DNA of 64,000 nucleotides from Geobacter sp. UBA5730 (GTDB lineage: Bacteria > Desulfobacterota > Desulfuromonadia > Geobacterales > Pseudopelobacteraceae), in assembly GCA_002419465.1 (NCBI GenBank), contig DIGE01000014.1, positions 1 to 64,000 of the forward strand, given 5' to 3'. The notes beneath the pieces are model-generated. The model saw only the letters and a program-made list of their open reading frames with translations. It searched no databases and was not told where the DNA came from. Below are positions 7,703 to 17,128 of this stretch, one piece after another. The position numbers and the translations under genes were made by a program. Each line of letters opens with the position of its first letter. The first letter of the stretch is position 1.

Positions 7703-8828
7703 GCACCAGGTCGATCACGGTCACTTCCGGTGGCGCCAGAAAACGGATCGGCGGCCCCCAGGTGCCGCTGCCGCGGCTGACGTACAACGCCCCACCCTCA
7801 GCCAGCCGGTTCAGACCGGCCCGCACTGGAAAATTAAGCCAGGTCAGCAGATTGAAGGGAAAAACCTGTCCCTTGTGGACGTGGCCGGACAACTGCAGGT
7901 CGAAGCGGCCGCGGCTGGCAGGGTCCACCACGGGACGGTGCTTCAGCAGCAGCACAAAACGCCCCGGAGGGACCGTCGCCAGCAATCGGCCTTCATCGTC
8001 TGCGTGAAATTCTCCTCGTTGCGCAGCCGCCGGGTCATCCACCCCCACCAGCGAGAGATAGTCCCCCAGCTCCCTGTGCCCGGACCGCAGCAGTTCAAAC
8101 CCCGAGCGCTGCAGAAAGCCGGTGGCCTGACTGAACCCGGCGTAGTATTCGTGGTTGCCGTACACGGCAACCATCCCCAGGGGAGGCGTCAAGCCCCTGA
8201 ACATCTCTGAAATACCGTCAAAATGGCCGACATGGCCATCCACCATATCACCGGTGGCCACCACCAGATCCGGCGCAGCCTGACGGATCGCCTCCACCAC
8301 CCTGGCCACCCGGCCATCCCGCACGATCAACCCCACATGCAGATCAGTGATCTGGACAATCCGCAGCCTGGCAACACCAGTGGGCAGCTTGTCCGTCGGG
8401 ATCACCAGATGTTCCGTCCTGACCTGCAACGCCTCGAACCAGCCATAACCGGCAATCAGCGCCGCAACCAGACAGCAGACCAGAAAGAGCGGCCGCGGCG
8501 CAAACAGCCCAACAGCCGGTACTCGCACAAAAAAGACCGCCAGGTAACGCACCAGCCGCAGCAGATCAAACACCAGCATCAGTGATAGAAACAGGAACAG
8601 GAATCCCATCCAGCTATAGCCGATGTAGGCGCAGGCGCGGGCCGTCTGTTCATGACCACCCTGCTCCAGTAACCACACCGCCAGCGGAGCCAGCACCATG
8701 ATCAACAACCAGAACGAAAGCAACAGCGTGCCGGTCCTGCCCAATGCAAGCCCCTGACTCGCCCGCAGCAGAAAATAGCCGTGGGCCGAACCATAGATCA
8801 GGAAAAATATCAACATAAAGAGGCCCAT
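7659..8828 (-). CDS. membrane-anchored metallophosphoesterase
   Basis: A 389-residue protein: four hydrophobic spans in the first ~150 residues, then a calcineurin-like phosphoesterase domain. Metal-ligand motifs are complete: QITDLHVG (D-x-H), VVATGDMVDGH (GD), YGNHEYY (GNHE) and LSGHVHKGQ (GHxH). This layout is shared with YaeI/YkoQ-type proteins; YaeI-like members have been linked to lipid or nucleotide phosphodiesters, but the substrate here is unknown. I prefer ATG 8828, with AGGAG upstream and a membrane span beginning at once; a GTG at 8882 would add 18 hydrophilic residues. It is divergent from priA. Confidence 0.88.
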   Translation of the reverse strand: MGLFMLIFFLIYGSAHGYFLLRASQGLALGRTGTLLLSFWLLIMVLAPLAVWLLEQGGHEQTARACAYIGYSWMGFLFLFLSLMLVFDLLRLVRYLAVFFVRVPAVGLFAPRPLFLVCCLVAALIAGYGWFEALQVRTEHLVIPTDKLPTGVARLRIVQITDLHVGLIVRDGRVARVVEAIRQAAPDLVVATGDMVDGHVGHFDGISEMFRGLTPPLGMVAVYGNHEYYAGFSQATGFLQRSGFELLRSGHRELGDYLSLVGVDDPAAAQRGEFHADDEGRLLATVPPGRFVLLLKHRPVVDPASRGRFDLQLSGHVHKGQVFPFNLLTWLNFPVRAGLNRLAEGGALYVSRGSGTWGPPIRFLAPPEVTVIDLVPTSTSSAVRYGRSS

Positions 8829-8896
8829 AATCCTGCCGGCTCCTGTCGCAACTTTCCCCTTGTCATCGGGGTGCTCCTGCACAATACTGCTGGTCT

Positions 8897-11158
8897 GTGA
8901 CTACCATAGTGCCTGCATATACTCAACCACTTACTGACGGTCTGACCGTCGAGGTGGCGGTCCCCCTGCCGCTGGAGGGCAGTTTTCACTACCGGGTGCC
9001 CGCTTCGCTTGCCGAGCGCGTGCGGACCGGGGTGCGGGTGCTGGTCCCCTTTGGACGGCGCACCATCAGCGCCTACGTGCTGGGCTTCAGCCAGCCGCCG
9101 GAGGGCCAGCGTCTCAAGGATCTGCGGGAGGTGCTGGATGACGAACCGCTCTGGACCGAACGGGAGTTGACCTTTTTCCGCTGGATCGCCGACTACTACC
9201 TGCACCCGCTGGGTGAGGTGCTGAAGAGCGCCCTGCCCAGCGGCATCAACCTGCAAAGTAAAAAGGTTGCTGCCGGCGAAGGCCTGACCGGCGGCAGAAA
9301 GGTACTCCGACAGCGGATATTTGCGGCCACCGGACAGACGCCGCTGAAAGCGTTGCGGGGCAAATCGGCCGAAATCCTGGCCTTTCTGACGGAGTCCGGC
9401 GAGGCCTTGTCAGCCGAGTTAAAAGCCCGCTTCGGGGACTGTTCCCCCAACCTGAAACGGCTGACCGAACTGGGTCTGGTGCACCTGGAACAGCGTGAGG
9501 TCTATCGCAACCCGTTCAGTGGCGAACAGGTACAACGGGACCAGCCCAAGGCGCTGATCTCCCACCAGCAGTCAGCTCTACAGGCACTGTTGAACGCCGC
9601 CGACAGCGGCGGTTTTGCCCCCTTTCTGCTGCACGGCGTCACCGGCAGCGGCAAGACCGAGGTTTACCTGCAGGCCATCGAGCACTGCCGCAACCAAAAC
9701 AAAAACGCCCTGGTGCTGGTGCCGGAGATTTCCCTGACACCTCAGCTGGTCCGCCGCTTCCGGGCTCGTTTCGGTGACGGCATTGCGGTGTTGCACAGCG
9801 CCCTGTCCGATGGCGAGCGCTATGACGAATGGCGGCGGATTCGGCGGGGTGAAGCCCCGATCGTGATCGGCGCCCGTTCGGCCATCTTCGCGCCCCTGGA
9901 GCGGATCGGCATCATCGTGGTTGACGAGGAACACGAGGCATCCTTCAAGCAATCCGACGGCCTGCGCTACAACGCCCGCGACCTGGCCCTGGTGCGGGGC
10001 CGCGACGAGGGAGCCGTGGTGCTGCTGGGCTCGGCCACCCCGCTGGTCACCACCGTCCAGGCTGCCCGTGAGGGTCGGCTGACCCTTTTGGAACTGCCGG
10101 AGCGGGTGGCGGGCCGCCCCCTGCCGGAGATCCTGCCGGTTACCACCCGGCTGACCAACGAAGAACCGATCTCAGCCCCCCTGCTGGCGGAGCTGGCCCT
10201 GAATCTTGAACGCGGCGAACAATCACTGTTGTTCCTCAACCGGCGGGGCTTTGCCACCTGGCTTTCCTGCCCGGCCTGCAACGAAACCCTCTCCTGCCCC
10301 AACTGTTCCGTCTCCCTCACCTACCACCGTGGCCGTGGGGAGAGCCGCTGTCACTACTGCGACTACCGGGTACCGGCCCCCGGCACCTGCCCGGCCTGCG
10401 GCGAACCGGAACTGAAAGAGTTGGGGGCCGGCACCGAACGGATCGAGGCAGAGCTGCGCACCCATTTTCCCGAGGCCCGCATCGCCCGGATGGACAGCGA
10501 CACTACCGGCGGCAAGGACGGCCACAACCGGATCCTCTCAAGAGTGGCCAGGGGCGAGGTGGATATCCTGGTGGGCACCCAGATGATCGCCAAGGGGCAC
10601 GACTTCCCCGGTGTGACCCTGGTGGGGGTGCTACAGGCCGAGGGGTCGCTCTACCTGCCGGATTTCCGGGCCGCGGAACGGACCTTCCAGGTACTCTCCC
10701 AGGTGATCGGCCGGGCCGGCCGGGGTGAGCTAGCAGGGCGGGTGCTGCTGCAGGCGGCCAATCCTGAGCATTATGCCGTGGCCCGCGCCCTGACCCATGA
10801 TTTTGAAGGCTTTTGCAACGAGGAACTGGAGTTCCGCCAGGAGCTGGGGTATCCGCCCTTCGGCTTTCTGGCGGCCGTCCAGTTTTCCGGCACCGCCGAA
10901 GGGGCCACCCGGGACAGTGCCGCCCAGGCAGCCCGCCTGCTGACCCTGCTCAAAGCCCGGCTCAGCCTGCGGGTTGAGATACTGGGGCCGGCCCAGGCGC
11001 CAATCTACCGGCTGCGGGGCCGTTTCCGGCAACAGATTCTGCTGAAGGCGCACCAGCGCTCTGATCTGCGCCGCCTGCTCACGGCCTATCGCCGCGAACG
11101 GACAGGGTACGCCAATGTGCGCGAGGCGCTGGATATCGACCCGGTGGACCTGCTCTAG
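8897..11158 (+). CDS. priA: primosomal helicase PriA
   Basis: A 753-residue PriA, the 3'-5' DNA helicase that recognises stalled forks and reloads the replisome. The N-terminal DNA-binding domain starts VEVAVPLPLEGSFHYRVP. The helicase core has Walker A GVTGSGKT (247-254), the DEEH box (343-346), LGSATP and, later, VLSQVIGRAGR (motif VI). Eight cysteines between 458 and 501, in CPAC, CPNC, CHYC and CPAC pairs, form the two zinc sites inserted in the second lobe. The start is GTG 8897; another GTG lies four codons later, and neither has a strong ribosome site. A hairpin terminator follows directly. Confidence 0.97.
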   Translation: MTTIVPAYTQPLTDGLTVEVAVPLPLEGSFHYRVPASLAERVRTGVRVLVPFGRRTISAYVLGFSQPPEGQRLKDLREVLDDEPLWTERELTFFRWIADYYLHPLGEVLKSALPSGINLQSKKVAAGEGLTGGRKVLRQRIFAATGQTPLKALRGKSAEILAFLTESGEALSAELKARFGDCSPNLKRLTELGLVHLEQREVYRNPFSGEQVQRDQPKALISHQQSALQALLNAADSGGFAPFLLHGVTGSGKTEVYLQAIEHCRNQNKNALVLVPEISLTPQLVRRFRARFGDGIAVLHSALSDGERYDEWRRIRRGEAPIVIGARSAIFAPLERIGIIVVDEEHEASFKQSDGLRYNARDLALVRGRDEGAVVLLGSATPLVTTVQAAREGRLTLLELPERVAGRPLPEILPVTTRLTNEEPISAPLLAELALNLERGEQSLLFLNRRGFATWLSCPACNETLSCPNCSVSLTYHRGRGESRCHYCDYRVPAPGTCPACGEPELKELGAGTERIEAELRTHFPEARIARMDSDTTGGKDGHNRILSRVARGEVDILVGTQMIAKGHDFPGVTLVGVLQAEGSLYLPDFRAAERTFQVLSQVIGRAGRGELAGRVLLQAANPEHYAVARALTHDFEGFCNEELEFRQELGYPPFGFLAAVQFSGTAEGATRDSAAQAARLLTLLKARLSLRVEILGPAQAPIYRLRGRFRQQILLKAHQRSDLRRLLTAYRRERTGYANVREALDIDPVDLL

Positions 11159-11194
11159 GTGCTACATTTTTTGCGTAGCACCCCAGCCTTTTTT
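11158..11194 (+). terminator. hairpin terminator after priA
   Basis: GGTGCTAC pairs with GTAGCACC around a nine-base loop, with a run of six T shortly after. It begins at the last base of the priA stop codon. Confidence 0.75.
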
Positions 11195-11287
11195 GCTCAG
11201 AGCTTACCGCCAACCGTCCAGCGTCCAGATAGCCCAAAGCACCAACCATGCCTGTAGAAACGATTAGAGAGCGAACCTGACAGAACT

Positions 11288-11303
11288 TGGCATCCTCCCT
11301 GCT
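11288..11303 (+). promoter_or_regulatory. possible sigma-54 promoter of lipid cluster 1
   Basis: TGGCAT, five bases, CTGCT: the GG and GC of the -24/-12 boxes are 12 bases apart as required, but the -12 box is CTGC rather than TTGC. It lies about 37 bases before the small membrane peptide gene, a normal leader length. It is weaker than the five TTGC-type sites later in the window. Confidence 0.35.
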
Positions 11304-11339
11304 AGTGCCTGAGCAGCAACACAGCTCAAGGAGGATCCC

Positions 11340-11489
11340 ATGAACTCAGTGACATTACGCATACTGACGGCAATCGTCCCGCTGGCCGTTCTGGCAGGCA
11401 GCTTCATCCTGTCCGAAGCCATCAGACACCACCGGATCAGGTATGCTCGCAAGCACCACGGTAATCATCTCACTCAAAGAGGATTGTAA
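11340..11489 (+). CDS. 49-residue single-span membrane peptide
   Basis: A short gene with a strong ribosome site, CAAGGAGGATCCC, right before its ATG. It encodes a 49-residue peptide: a hydrophobic span LTAIVPLAVLAGSFILS and then a basic tail rich in His and Arg (EAIRHHRIRYARKHHGNH). The basic tail should stay in the cytosol or bind lipid head groups. Its TAA shares one base with the ATG of the acyltransferase fusion (TAATG), so the two are translationally coupled. A role as a small subunit or regulator of the fusion protein is inference. No family is recognised. Confidence 0.6.
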   Translation: MNSVTLRILTAIVPLAVLAGSFILSEAIRHHRIRYARKHHGNHLTQRGL

Positions 11490-14400
11490 TGTCCAAGCTG
11501 CCTGCCGGATTGACCGCCCTGAATGCCACCCAGTTCCTGGGGGCCATGAACGACAATATCCTCAAGCTGCTGATCATCTTCTCGCTGATCCAGTTTCAGG
11601 GCGGCGAACGGGCCGGTATCATCACCGCCACTGCCGGGGCCTGTTTCGTGCTGCCGTTTCTGCTCTTTTCAGCCCCGGCCGGCTGCTTGGCCGACCGTTT
11701 CAGCAAGGCCAGGGTCAGCGTGGCGGTCAAACTGCTGGAGGTGCTGGTCACCGCCCTGGCGGTGGGTGCCTTTGCCCTGCGGCTGGAGGGGGCGCTGTAT
11801 CTGGTGCTGTTCCTGATGGCCACCCACAGCGCCCTGTTCGCACCAGCCAAGTACGGCATCATCCCAGAACTGGCCCCGCGCGACGAACTGTCCCGGGCCA
11901 ACGGCCTAATCGAATCATTCACCTTTCTGGCGATCATCTTCGGCACCACCCTGGCCTCGGCCCTGACCCAGGTGGTTTCAGGCCGCTTCTGGCTGGCGGC
12001 CTGTTTCTGTCTGGCAATCGCCATCATCGGCCTGATCAGCGCCCTGCAGCTACCCAAGGTAGCGCCGGCAGCCCCCAACCGGGCCATCCATATCTTCCCG
12101 GCCGAGATCTTCCGCACCATGCGACAGGTGGCCCATGACCGCTGGCTGATGCTGGCCATCATTGGCCTGGCCTGGTTCATGCTGGTGGGGGCCTTCACCC
12201 AGTTGAACCTGATCGGCTACGGCATCCAGCAGTTGGGACTGAACGAGGCCCAGAGCGGCTACCTGTTCCTGGCCTCGGCCTTCGGTATCGGCAGCGGCGC
12301 CCTGCTGGCGGCCAGGCTGTCCGGCCGGGATGTGGAGTTCGGCATCGTGCCGCTGGGAGCCATCGGCCTGACCCTGGCCCCGATCCTGCTGCACAACGCC
12401 CCGGCCCATCTGCCCACCGTGCTGGCCATCATCCTGCTGTTCGGCATCAGCGCCGGACTGTTCTCCCTGCCGCTGCAGACCTTTATCCAGATGCGGGCCG
12501 ATGCCGACATGCGGGGCGAGGTGCTGGCCGCCTCCAGCTTCATCAACTGGGTCGGCATCCTGATCGCCTCCGGCCTGACCTTCCTGTTCAGCGGTCCCCT
12601 CAAACTGAGCGCTGCCCAGGGCTTCAGCATCATGGGGGTCATGACCCTGGTGCTGACCCTGCTGACCCTGCGCTACCTGCCGGACTTCCTGCTGCGTTTT
12701 GTGGCGCTGGCGGTGATGAACCTGCTGTACCGGATCAGGGTGGACGGCCGCGAAAACGTGCCGCTGGATGGACCGGCCCTGCTGGTGGCCAACCATGTCT
12801 CCTGGATCGACGCCCTGCTGCTGATCGCCACCCAGACCCGCCGGATCCGCTTTGTGATGGATCGCAGTATCTACGACAGTCCGGCCCTCAATCCGCTGTT
12901 TCGCCTGATGGGGATGATTCCGGTTTCTGCCAGGGATGGCGTGGCCGGCTTCAAGGAGTTCATGCGCACCACCCGGCAGGTGCTGGATGAGGGCTATCTG
13001 GTCTGTATCTTCGCCGAAGGGGAAATCACCCGTCACGGCAGCCTGAACGCCTTTAGGCCCGGCTTTGCCCGGATCGCCCAGGCCAGCGGCGTGCCGATCA
13101 TCCCTGCCTACATCGGCGGCGCCTGGGGCAACATCTTCAGCTACGCCCGAAACCGCAGGCTCTACCTGCAACGCTACCCGATGCATATCCTGTTCGGCCA
13201 GCCGCTGGCAGCGGAGCAGACCGCCAGGGTGCGGACCGCCGTGATGGAACTGTCGGTGCGCTACTACGAGGCCCGCAAGGCCCAGCGCCTGCCGCTGGCC
13301 GATGCCTTTGTGAATACCGCCCGCAGCAACTGGAGACAACCGGCCGTCAACGACACCACCGGCAAGGGAGTAACCTATGGCCGGTTGCTGACCGGCGCAC
13401 TGCTGGTGAAGGATCGCCTCAAACCGGTGCTGTCCGGCGACAACGTCGGTGTGCTGCTGCCGCCTTCAGTGGCCGGCTTCACCGCCAACATCGCCCTGAC
13501 CCTGCTGGGCAGGGTGCCGGTCAACCTGAATTACACCGCATCAAAGGAGGCCTTTGCCTCGTCACTGGAACAGGCCGGCATCAGCTGTGTGGTCACCTCG
13601 AAGAAGGTACTGGAGCGCTTGCCTGATCTGGCGATGCCAGAGCGGATCATCCTGCTGGAAGAGTTGATGACTGGACTGGGCGCCTTTGAAAAACTGAAGG
13701 CACTGACGGCTGGCCGGCTGGCCCCCCGCGCCGCCCTGTGCGAGAGCCGCCCCAGCCCTGACGACACCGCCACCATCATCTTCTCCTCCGGCAGCACCGG
13801 CAGTCCCAAGGGCGTGATGCTGTCGCACCACAACATCCTCTCCAACATCGAATCGCTGCGGGCCGTGTTCCAGCCCGATCAACACGACCGTGTGGCCGCC
13901 GTGCTGCCACTGTTCCACTCGCTGGGCTTCACCGGCACCCTCTGGCTGCCGCTGTTGTCCGGCTTCTCCGCCGCCTGCCACAGCAACCCGCTGGAAGCCA
14001 CCCAGGTGATCAAGCTGGTGCGTAACGAAAAGGCCTCCATCCTGATCACCACCCCCACCTTCCTCTCCGCCTACCTGCGCAAGGCCGACCCGGTGGATTT
14101 CAAATCACTGCGGCTGGTAATCACCGGAGCGGAAAAACTGAAAAGCGAGCTGGCCAACGCCTTTGAAGAGAAATTCGGGCTGCGGCCGCTGGAGGGCTAC
14201 GGCGCCACCGAACTGTCGCCGGTGATCTCCCTGAACATCCCGGACGTAGAGATCGGCGGTATCCGCCAGAAGGGGCATCTGCCGGGCAGTGTGGGCCGGC
14301 CGATCCCCGGCGTGGCAATACGGATTGTTGACCCGGAGAGCAGCGAACTGCTGGCCGATGGCCAGCCCGGATTGATCGAGGTGGCCGGCCCCAACCTGAT

Positions 14401-14833
14401 GACCGGCTACCTGGGCAGGCCGGAGGAGACCGCCAGGGTGATCCGTAACGGCTGGTACAACACCGGCGATATCGGCTGCATCAATGATGAAGGGTTTGTG
14501 GTGATCACCGACCGGCTGGCCCGTTTCAGCAAGATCGCCGGCGAGATGATCCCCCATGGCGCAGTTGAGGAGCGGCTGCTGACAGCCCTGGCCAGCACCG
14601 ACCTGCTGCTGGCAGTAACCGCTGTACCGGATGAGAAAAAGGGTGAGCGGATTGCCGTGGTCTTTGACCAGACCCAGCTGGATCAGGCGCGGGTCAAACA
14701 GGCGATAGAGCAGGCCGACCTGCCCAACCTCTGGAAACCGTCGCTGCTGGTGGCAGCTGAGGCGATACCGCTCTTGGGCAGCGGCAAGCTGGATTTGAAG
14801 GGGTTGAAGAAGTTGGCGGAAGCGGCGGCGTAA
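11489..14833 (+). CDS. LplT-PlsC-Aas type fusion: MFS transporter, acyltransferase and acyl-AMP ligase
   Basis: A 1,114-residue three-part protein. Residues 1-400: a 12-span MFS transporter of the lysophospholipid-transporter (LplT) type, starting ALNATQFLGAMNDNILK. Residues about 405-600: PlsC acyltransferase with NHVSWID (catalytic His436 and Asp441) and FAEGE (508-512). Residues about 610-1110: acyl-AMP ligase with the P-loop FSSGSTGSPKG (765-775), YGATELSP and the NTGDIG segment. In E. coli, LplT flips lysophospholipid inward and Aas re-acylates it; here both would be one polypeptide. It probably re-acylates lyso-lipids at the inner membrane. Substrate is inferred. It is coupled to the peptide upstream and starts a run of lipid genes. 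Confidence 0.93.
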   Translation: MSKLPAGLTALNATQFLGAMNDNILKLLIIFSLIQFQGGERAGIITATAGACFVLPFLLFSAPAGCLADRFSKARVSVAVKLLEVLVTALAVGAFALRLEGALYLVLFLMATHSALFAPAKYGIIPELAPRDELSRANGLIESFTFLAIIFGTTLASALTQVVSGRFWLAACFCLAIAIIGLISALQLPKVAPAAPNRAIHIFPAEIFRTMRQVAHDRWLMLAIIGLAWFMLVGAFTQLNLIGYGIQQLGLNEAQSGYLFLASAFGIGSGALLAARLSGRDVEFGIVPLGAIGLTLAPILLHNAPAHLPTVLAIILLFGISAGLFSLPLQTFIQMRADADMRGEVLAASSFINWVGILIASGLTFLFSGPLKLSAAQGFSIMGVMTLVLTLLTLRYLPDFLLRFVALAVMNLLYRIRVDGRENVPLDGPALLVANHVSWIDALLLIATQTRRIRFVMDRSIYDSPALNPLFRLMGMIPVSARDGVAGFKEFMRTTRQVLDEGYLVCIFAEGEITRHGSLNAFRPGFARIAQASGVPIIPAYIGGAWGNIFSYARNRRLYLQRYPMHILFGQPLAAEQTARVRTAVMELSVRYYEARKAQRLPLADAFVNTARSNWRQPAVNDTTGKGVTYGRLLTGALLVKDRLKPVLSGDNVGVLLPPSVAGFTANIALTLLGRVPVNLNYTASKEAFASSLEQAGISCVVTSKKVLERLPDLAMPERIILLEELMTGLGAFEKLKALTAGRLAPRAALCESRPSPDDTATIIFSSGSTGSPKGVMLSHHNILSNIESLRAVFQPDQHDRVAAVLPLFHSLGFTGTLWLPLLSGFSAACHSNPLEATQVIKLVRNEKASILITTPTFLSAYLRKADPVDFKSLRLVITGAEKLKSELANAFEEKFGLRPLEGYGATELSPVISLNIPDVEIGGIRQKGHLPGSVGRPIPGVAIRIVDPESSELLADGQPGLIEVAGPNLMTGYLGRPEETARVIRNGWYNTGDIGCINDEGFVVITDRLARFSKIAGEMIPHGAVEERLLTALASTDLLLAVTAVPDEKKGERIAVVFDQTQLDQARVKQAIEQADLPNLWKPSLLVAAEAIPLLGSGKLDLKGLKKLAEAAA

Positions 14834-14873
14834 CGGGTAGAGATTCTCTCGCCAATCCTCGAGGGAGGACATC

Positions 14874-16100
14874 ATGAGTATCGTCACAGGTTTGAAAAGC
14901 AGACTCGGCATAGTAAGGGGCCATCTTACCAGCCTCGACAGCCAGCCGTTGGGCAAAGCGGTGCTGGTGATCATCCTGTTCCTGGACCTGTTCATCCTGA
15001 CCGCCATCTTCAACGGCCTGGGCGAACATACCCGCCAGCTTACTGCGCCGGAGGAGTTGATCCCCCAGGCCTGCCGGGAGATGGTGATCGACCGCAGCTG
15101 GAACCCCACCAACCGGATTGAGAGCCTGTCATACCTGGTGGTTGCCTCCAGCACCAGCTACTACTATCCGCCTGTTACCAAGCAGCGTGAACGGCATCCG
15201 GCCTGCTCGCCCTATCTCGACCTGTTGGAACGGATCAAAAAAGACACGGCGCTGGTCGGTATCTTCGAGGAGCGCAACAAGGCGGAACGGGAGGCCCAGG
15301 AGCTGCAACGCAGGATCGACCAGCTGAAGGGTGCCTACGACACCTCGTTGCTGGAGACCATCGCCCAACAGCCGGAACCGGCAACCGAGGTTGACGCCAC
15401 CCGCACGGAGTTCAAGCAGAAGAGCAGCAGCCTGAACAGCCTGAAGACCCGGATCGTTGCGCTGGAAGAGACCATTAACGCCGACCCGAAGGTGGCGGCA
15501 CTCTGGACAAAGCTGCAGACCTCGCAAACCACGGACCGCCAGGCTTTGCTGGGCGAGCTGCGCACCCTGCACTTCTGGTATCCGGTCAAAAAGCTGGCCA
15601 TGCAGCTGCTGTTCCTGCTGCCGCTGTTTGCGGTCTTCTATCTCTGGAACAGTGCCAGCATCAGCAAGCGCCGCGGTCTGCAGACCCTGGTGTCATCGCA
15701 CCTGCTGGTGGTTTCGTTCATCCCGATCTTCTGCAAGCTGATCGAGACCATCTACGACATCATTCCCAAGAAACTGCTGCACAAGCTGATCGCACTGCTC
15801 ACCTCGCTCAAACTGGTGGCGATCTGGCACTACCTGATCATCGCCCTGGCCATCGCGGCGGCCCTGTTTCTGATCTACATCTTCCAGAAGAAACTGTTTT
15901 CCCGTGAAAAGCTGATCGAACGCAGGATCGCAAAAGGCGAGTGCCAGCAGTGCGGCAAGCACCTGCCCGACGGGGCCCTGGCCTGCCCCTTCTGCGGAGC
16001 GGCCCAGTTCAAACCGTGCAGCACCTGCAACGGCCCGATGCATGTCCATGGCAGGTACTGCCAGCAGTGCGGCAGTCCGTCGTCAGAGGGTGGTAACTGA
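14874..16100 (+). CDS. membrane protein with coiled coil and C-terminal zinc ribbons, unknown function
   Basis: Not recognised. The 408-residue protein has an N-terminal membrane span (VLVIILFLDLFILTAIF), an external segment with CxxEM and YYYPP features, a coiled coil at about 125-215, and two or more further spans at about 240-260, 275-300 and 320-345. The C-terminal 50 residues hold four cysteine pairs (CQQC, CPFC, CSTC, CQQC), enough for two zinc ribbons facing the cytosol. The ATG follows GAGGGAGGACATC. It ends three bases before the amidohydrolase gene, so it belongs to the lipid operon; a scaffold or sensor role would be a guess. Confidence 0.85.
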   Translation: MSIVTGLKSRLGIVRGHLTSLDSQPLGKAVLVIILFLDLFILTAIFNGLGEHTRQLTAPEELIPQACREMVIDRSWNPTNRIESLSYLVVASSTSYYYPPVTKQRERHPACSPYLDLLERIKKDTALVGIFEERNKAEREAQELQRRIDQLKGAYDTSLLETIAQQPEPATEVDATRTEFKQKSSSLNSLKTRIVALEETINADPKVAALWTKLQTSQTTDRQALLGELRTLHFWYPVKKLAMQLLFLLPLFAVFYLWNSASISKRRGLQTLVSSHLLVVSFIPIFCKLIETIYDIIPKKLLHKLIALLTSLKLVAIWHYLIIALAIAAALFLIYIFQKKLFSREKLIERRIAKGECQQCGKHLPDGALACPFCGAAQFKPCSTCNGPMHVHGRYCQQCGSPSSEGGN

Positions 16101-16102
16101 TC

Positions 16103-17128
16103 ATGCCTGCATCAAACCGTACCTGCGGCACGGTGATCGATATTCACTGTCACACCGCCGGCATCGGCGCCGGCAACTCCGGCTGCTTTGTCTCCCCTGC
16201 CCTGCAGAAGAGCTGGAAGTACCGGGTCTACCTGAAGGCCTTCGGCGTACGGGAAGAAGAAATCAAACAGCAGGGCGACCAGCTGGTGCTGCAACGCCTG
16301 TCTGAATCGCTGGCCACATCAACCGCCGTAGATATTGCGGTGGTGCTGGCCATGGACGGTGTGCTGGATGCCAGGGGCGAACTGGACCGCAGTCTGACCG
16401 AGATGTACATCCCGGACGAGTTCCTGGCCGAGGCGATCAAGCCGCACCTCAACCTGCGCTTCGGCGCCAGCATCAACCCCTACCGGCCTGATGCCCTTGA
16501 ACGGCTGGAACGTTCGGCAGCGGCCGGCGCGGTGCTGGTAAAATGGCTGCCCTCGATCCAGCATATCGATCCGGCTGATCAGCAGCTGGCCCCGTTCTAC
16601 CACCGCCTGCGGGAGCTGGGGCTGCCGCTGTTGACCCACACCGGCGACGAGGCCTCCTTTACCTATGCCCGCAACGAGCTGGGCGACCCGCAGCGGCTGC
16701 GGCTGGCGCTGGAATCAGGGGTGACCGTAATCGCCGCCCATGCCGCCGCCAATGGCAAAAACGACGGCGAGCACAACTTCGCCCGTTTCTTGAAGCTGTG
16801 CGACCAGTACCCCAACCTGCACGCCGACATCTCGGCCCTGACGCAGATCAACCGGCCCGGTCAGTTGCGTCGCCTGATCCAGCAACACCACCTGCACGGC
16901 CGGCTGCACTACGGCACCGACATGCCGCTGACCTGCACCCCGCTGGTCTCGCCACTGGGACACCTGCACACCATCGCCCCCTGGCAGGTGGCTCGCCTGT
17001 GCAGGATCGGCAACCCCTGGTGCCGGGATGTGGCGCTGAAACAAGCGTTGGGCGTACCGCACGAGGTGTTCAGCAATCCGGCCCGGCTTCTGAAAGGAAT
17101 CATCCCATGCCCTCGGCCTACGACCTGA
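16103..17128 (+). CDS. amidohydrolase-superfamily metal-dependent hydrolase
   Basis: A 341-residue TIM-barrel hydrolase. Metal and catalytic motifs sit in order: DIHCHT (H-x-H) near the N-terminus, VKWLPS (a Lys at the strand-4 position), LLTHTGD, IAAHAAANG and YGTDMP (final Asp). The superfamily hydrolyses amides and esters and decarboxylates ring acids. The sequence does not show the substrate. Its position between a membrane zinc-ribbon protein and a CDP-alcohol phosphatidyltransferase suggests a lipid head group or its precursor. The last 22 bases overlap the next gene, so the two are co-translated. Confidence 0.87.
   Translation: MPASNRTCGTVIDIHCHTAGIGAGNSGCFVSPALQKSWKYRVYLKAFGVREEEIKQQGDQLVLQRLSESLATSTAVDIAVVLAMDGVLDARGELDRSLTEMYIPDEFLAEAIKPHLNLRFGASINPYRPDALERLERSAAAGAVLVKWLPSIQHIDPADQQLAPFYHRLRELGLPLLTHTGDEASFTYARNELGDPQRLRLALESGVTVIAAHAAANGKNDGEHNFARFLKLCDQYPNLHADISALTQINRPGQLRRLIQQHHLHGRLHYGTDMPLTCTPLVSPLGHLHTIAPWQVARLCRIGNPWCRDVALKQALGVPHEVFSNPARLLKGIIPCPRPTT

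Noticed and set aside
12050..13339. 429-residue minus-strand frame inside the acyltransferase fusion
   Set aside because: Gln/His/Gly-rich mirror frame opposite the MFS and PlsC coding region; no start signal.
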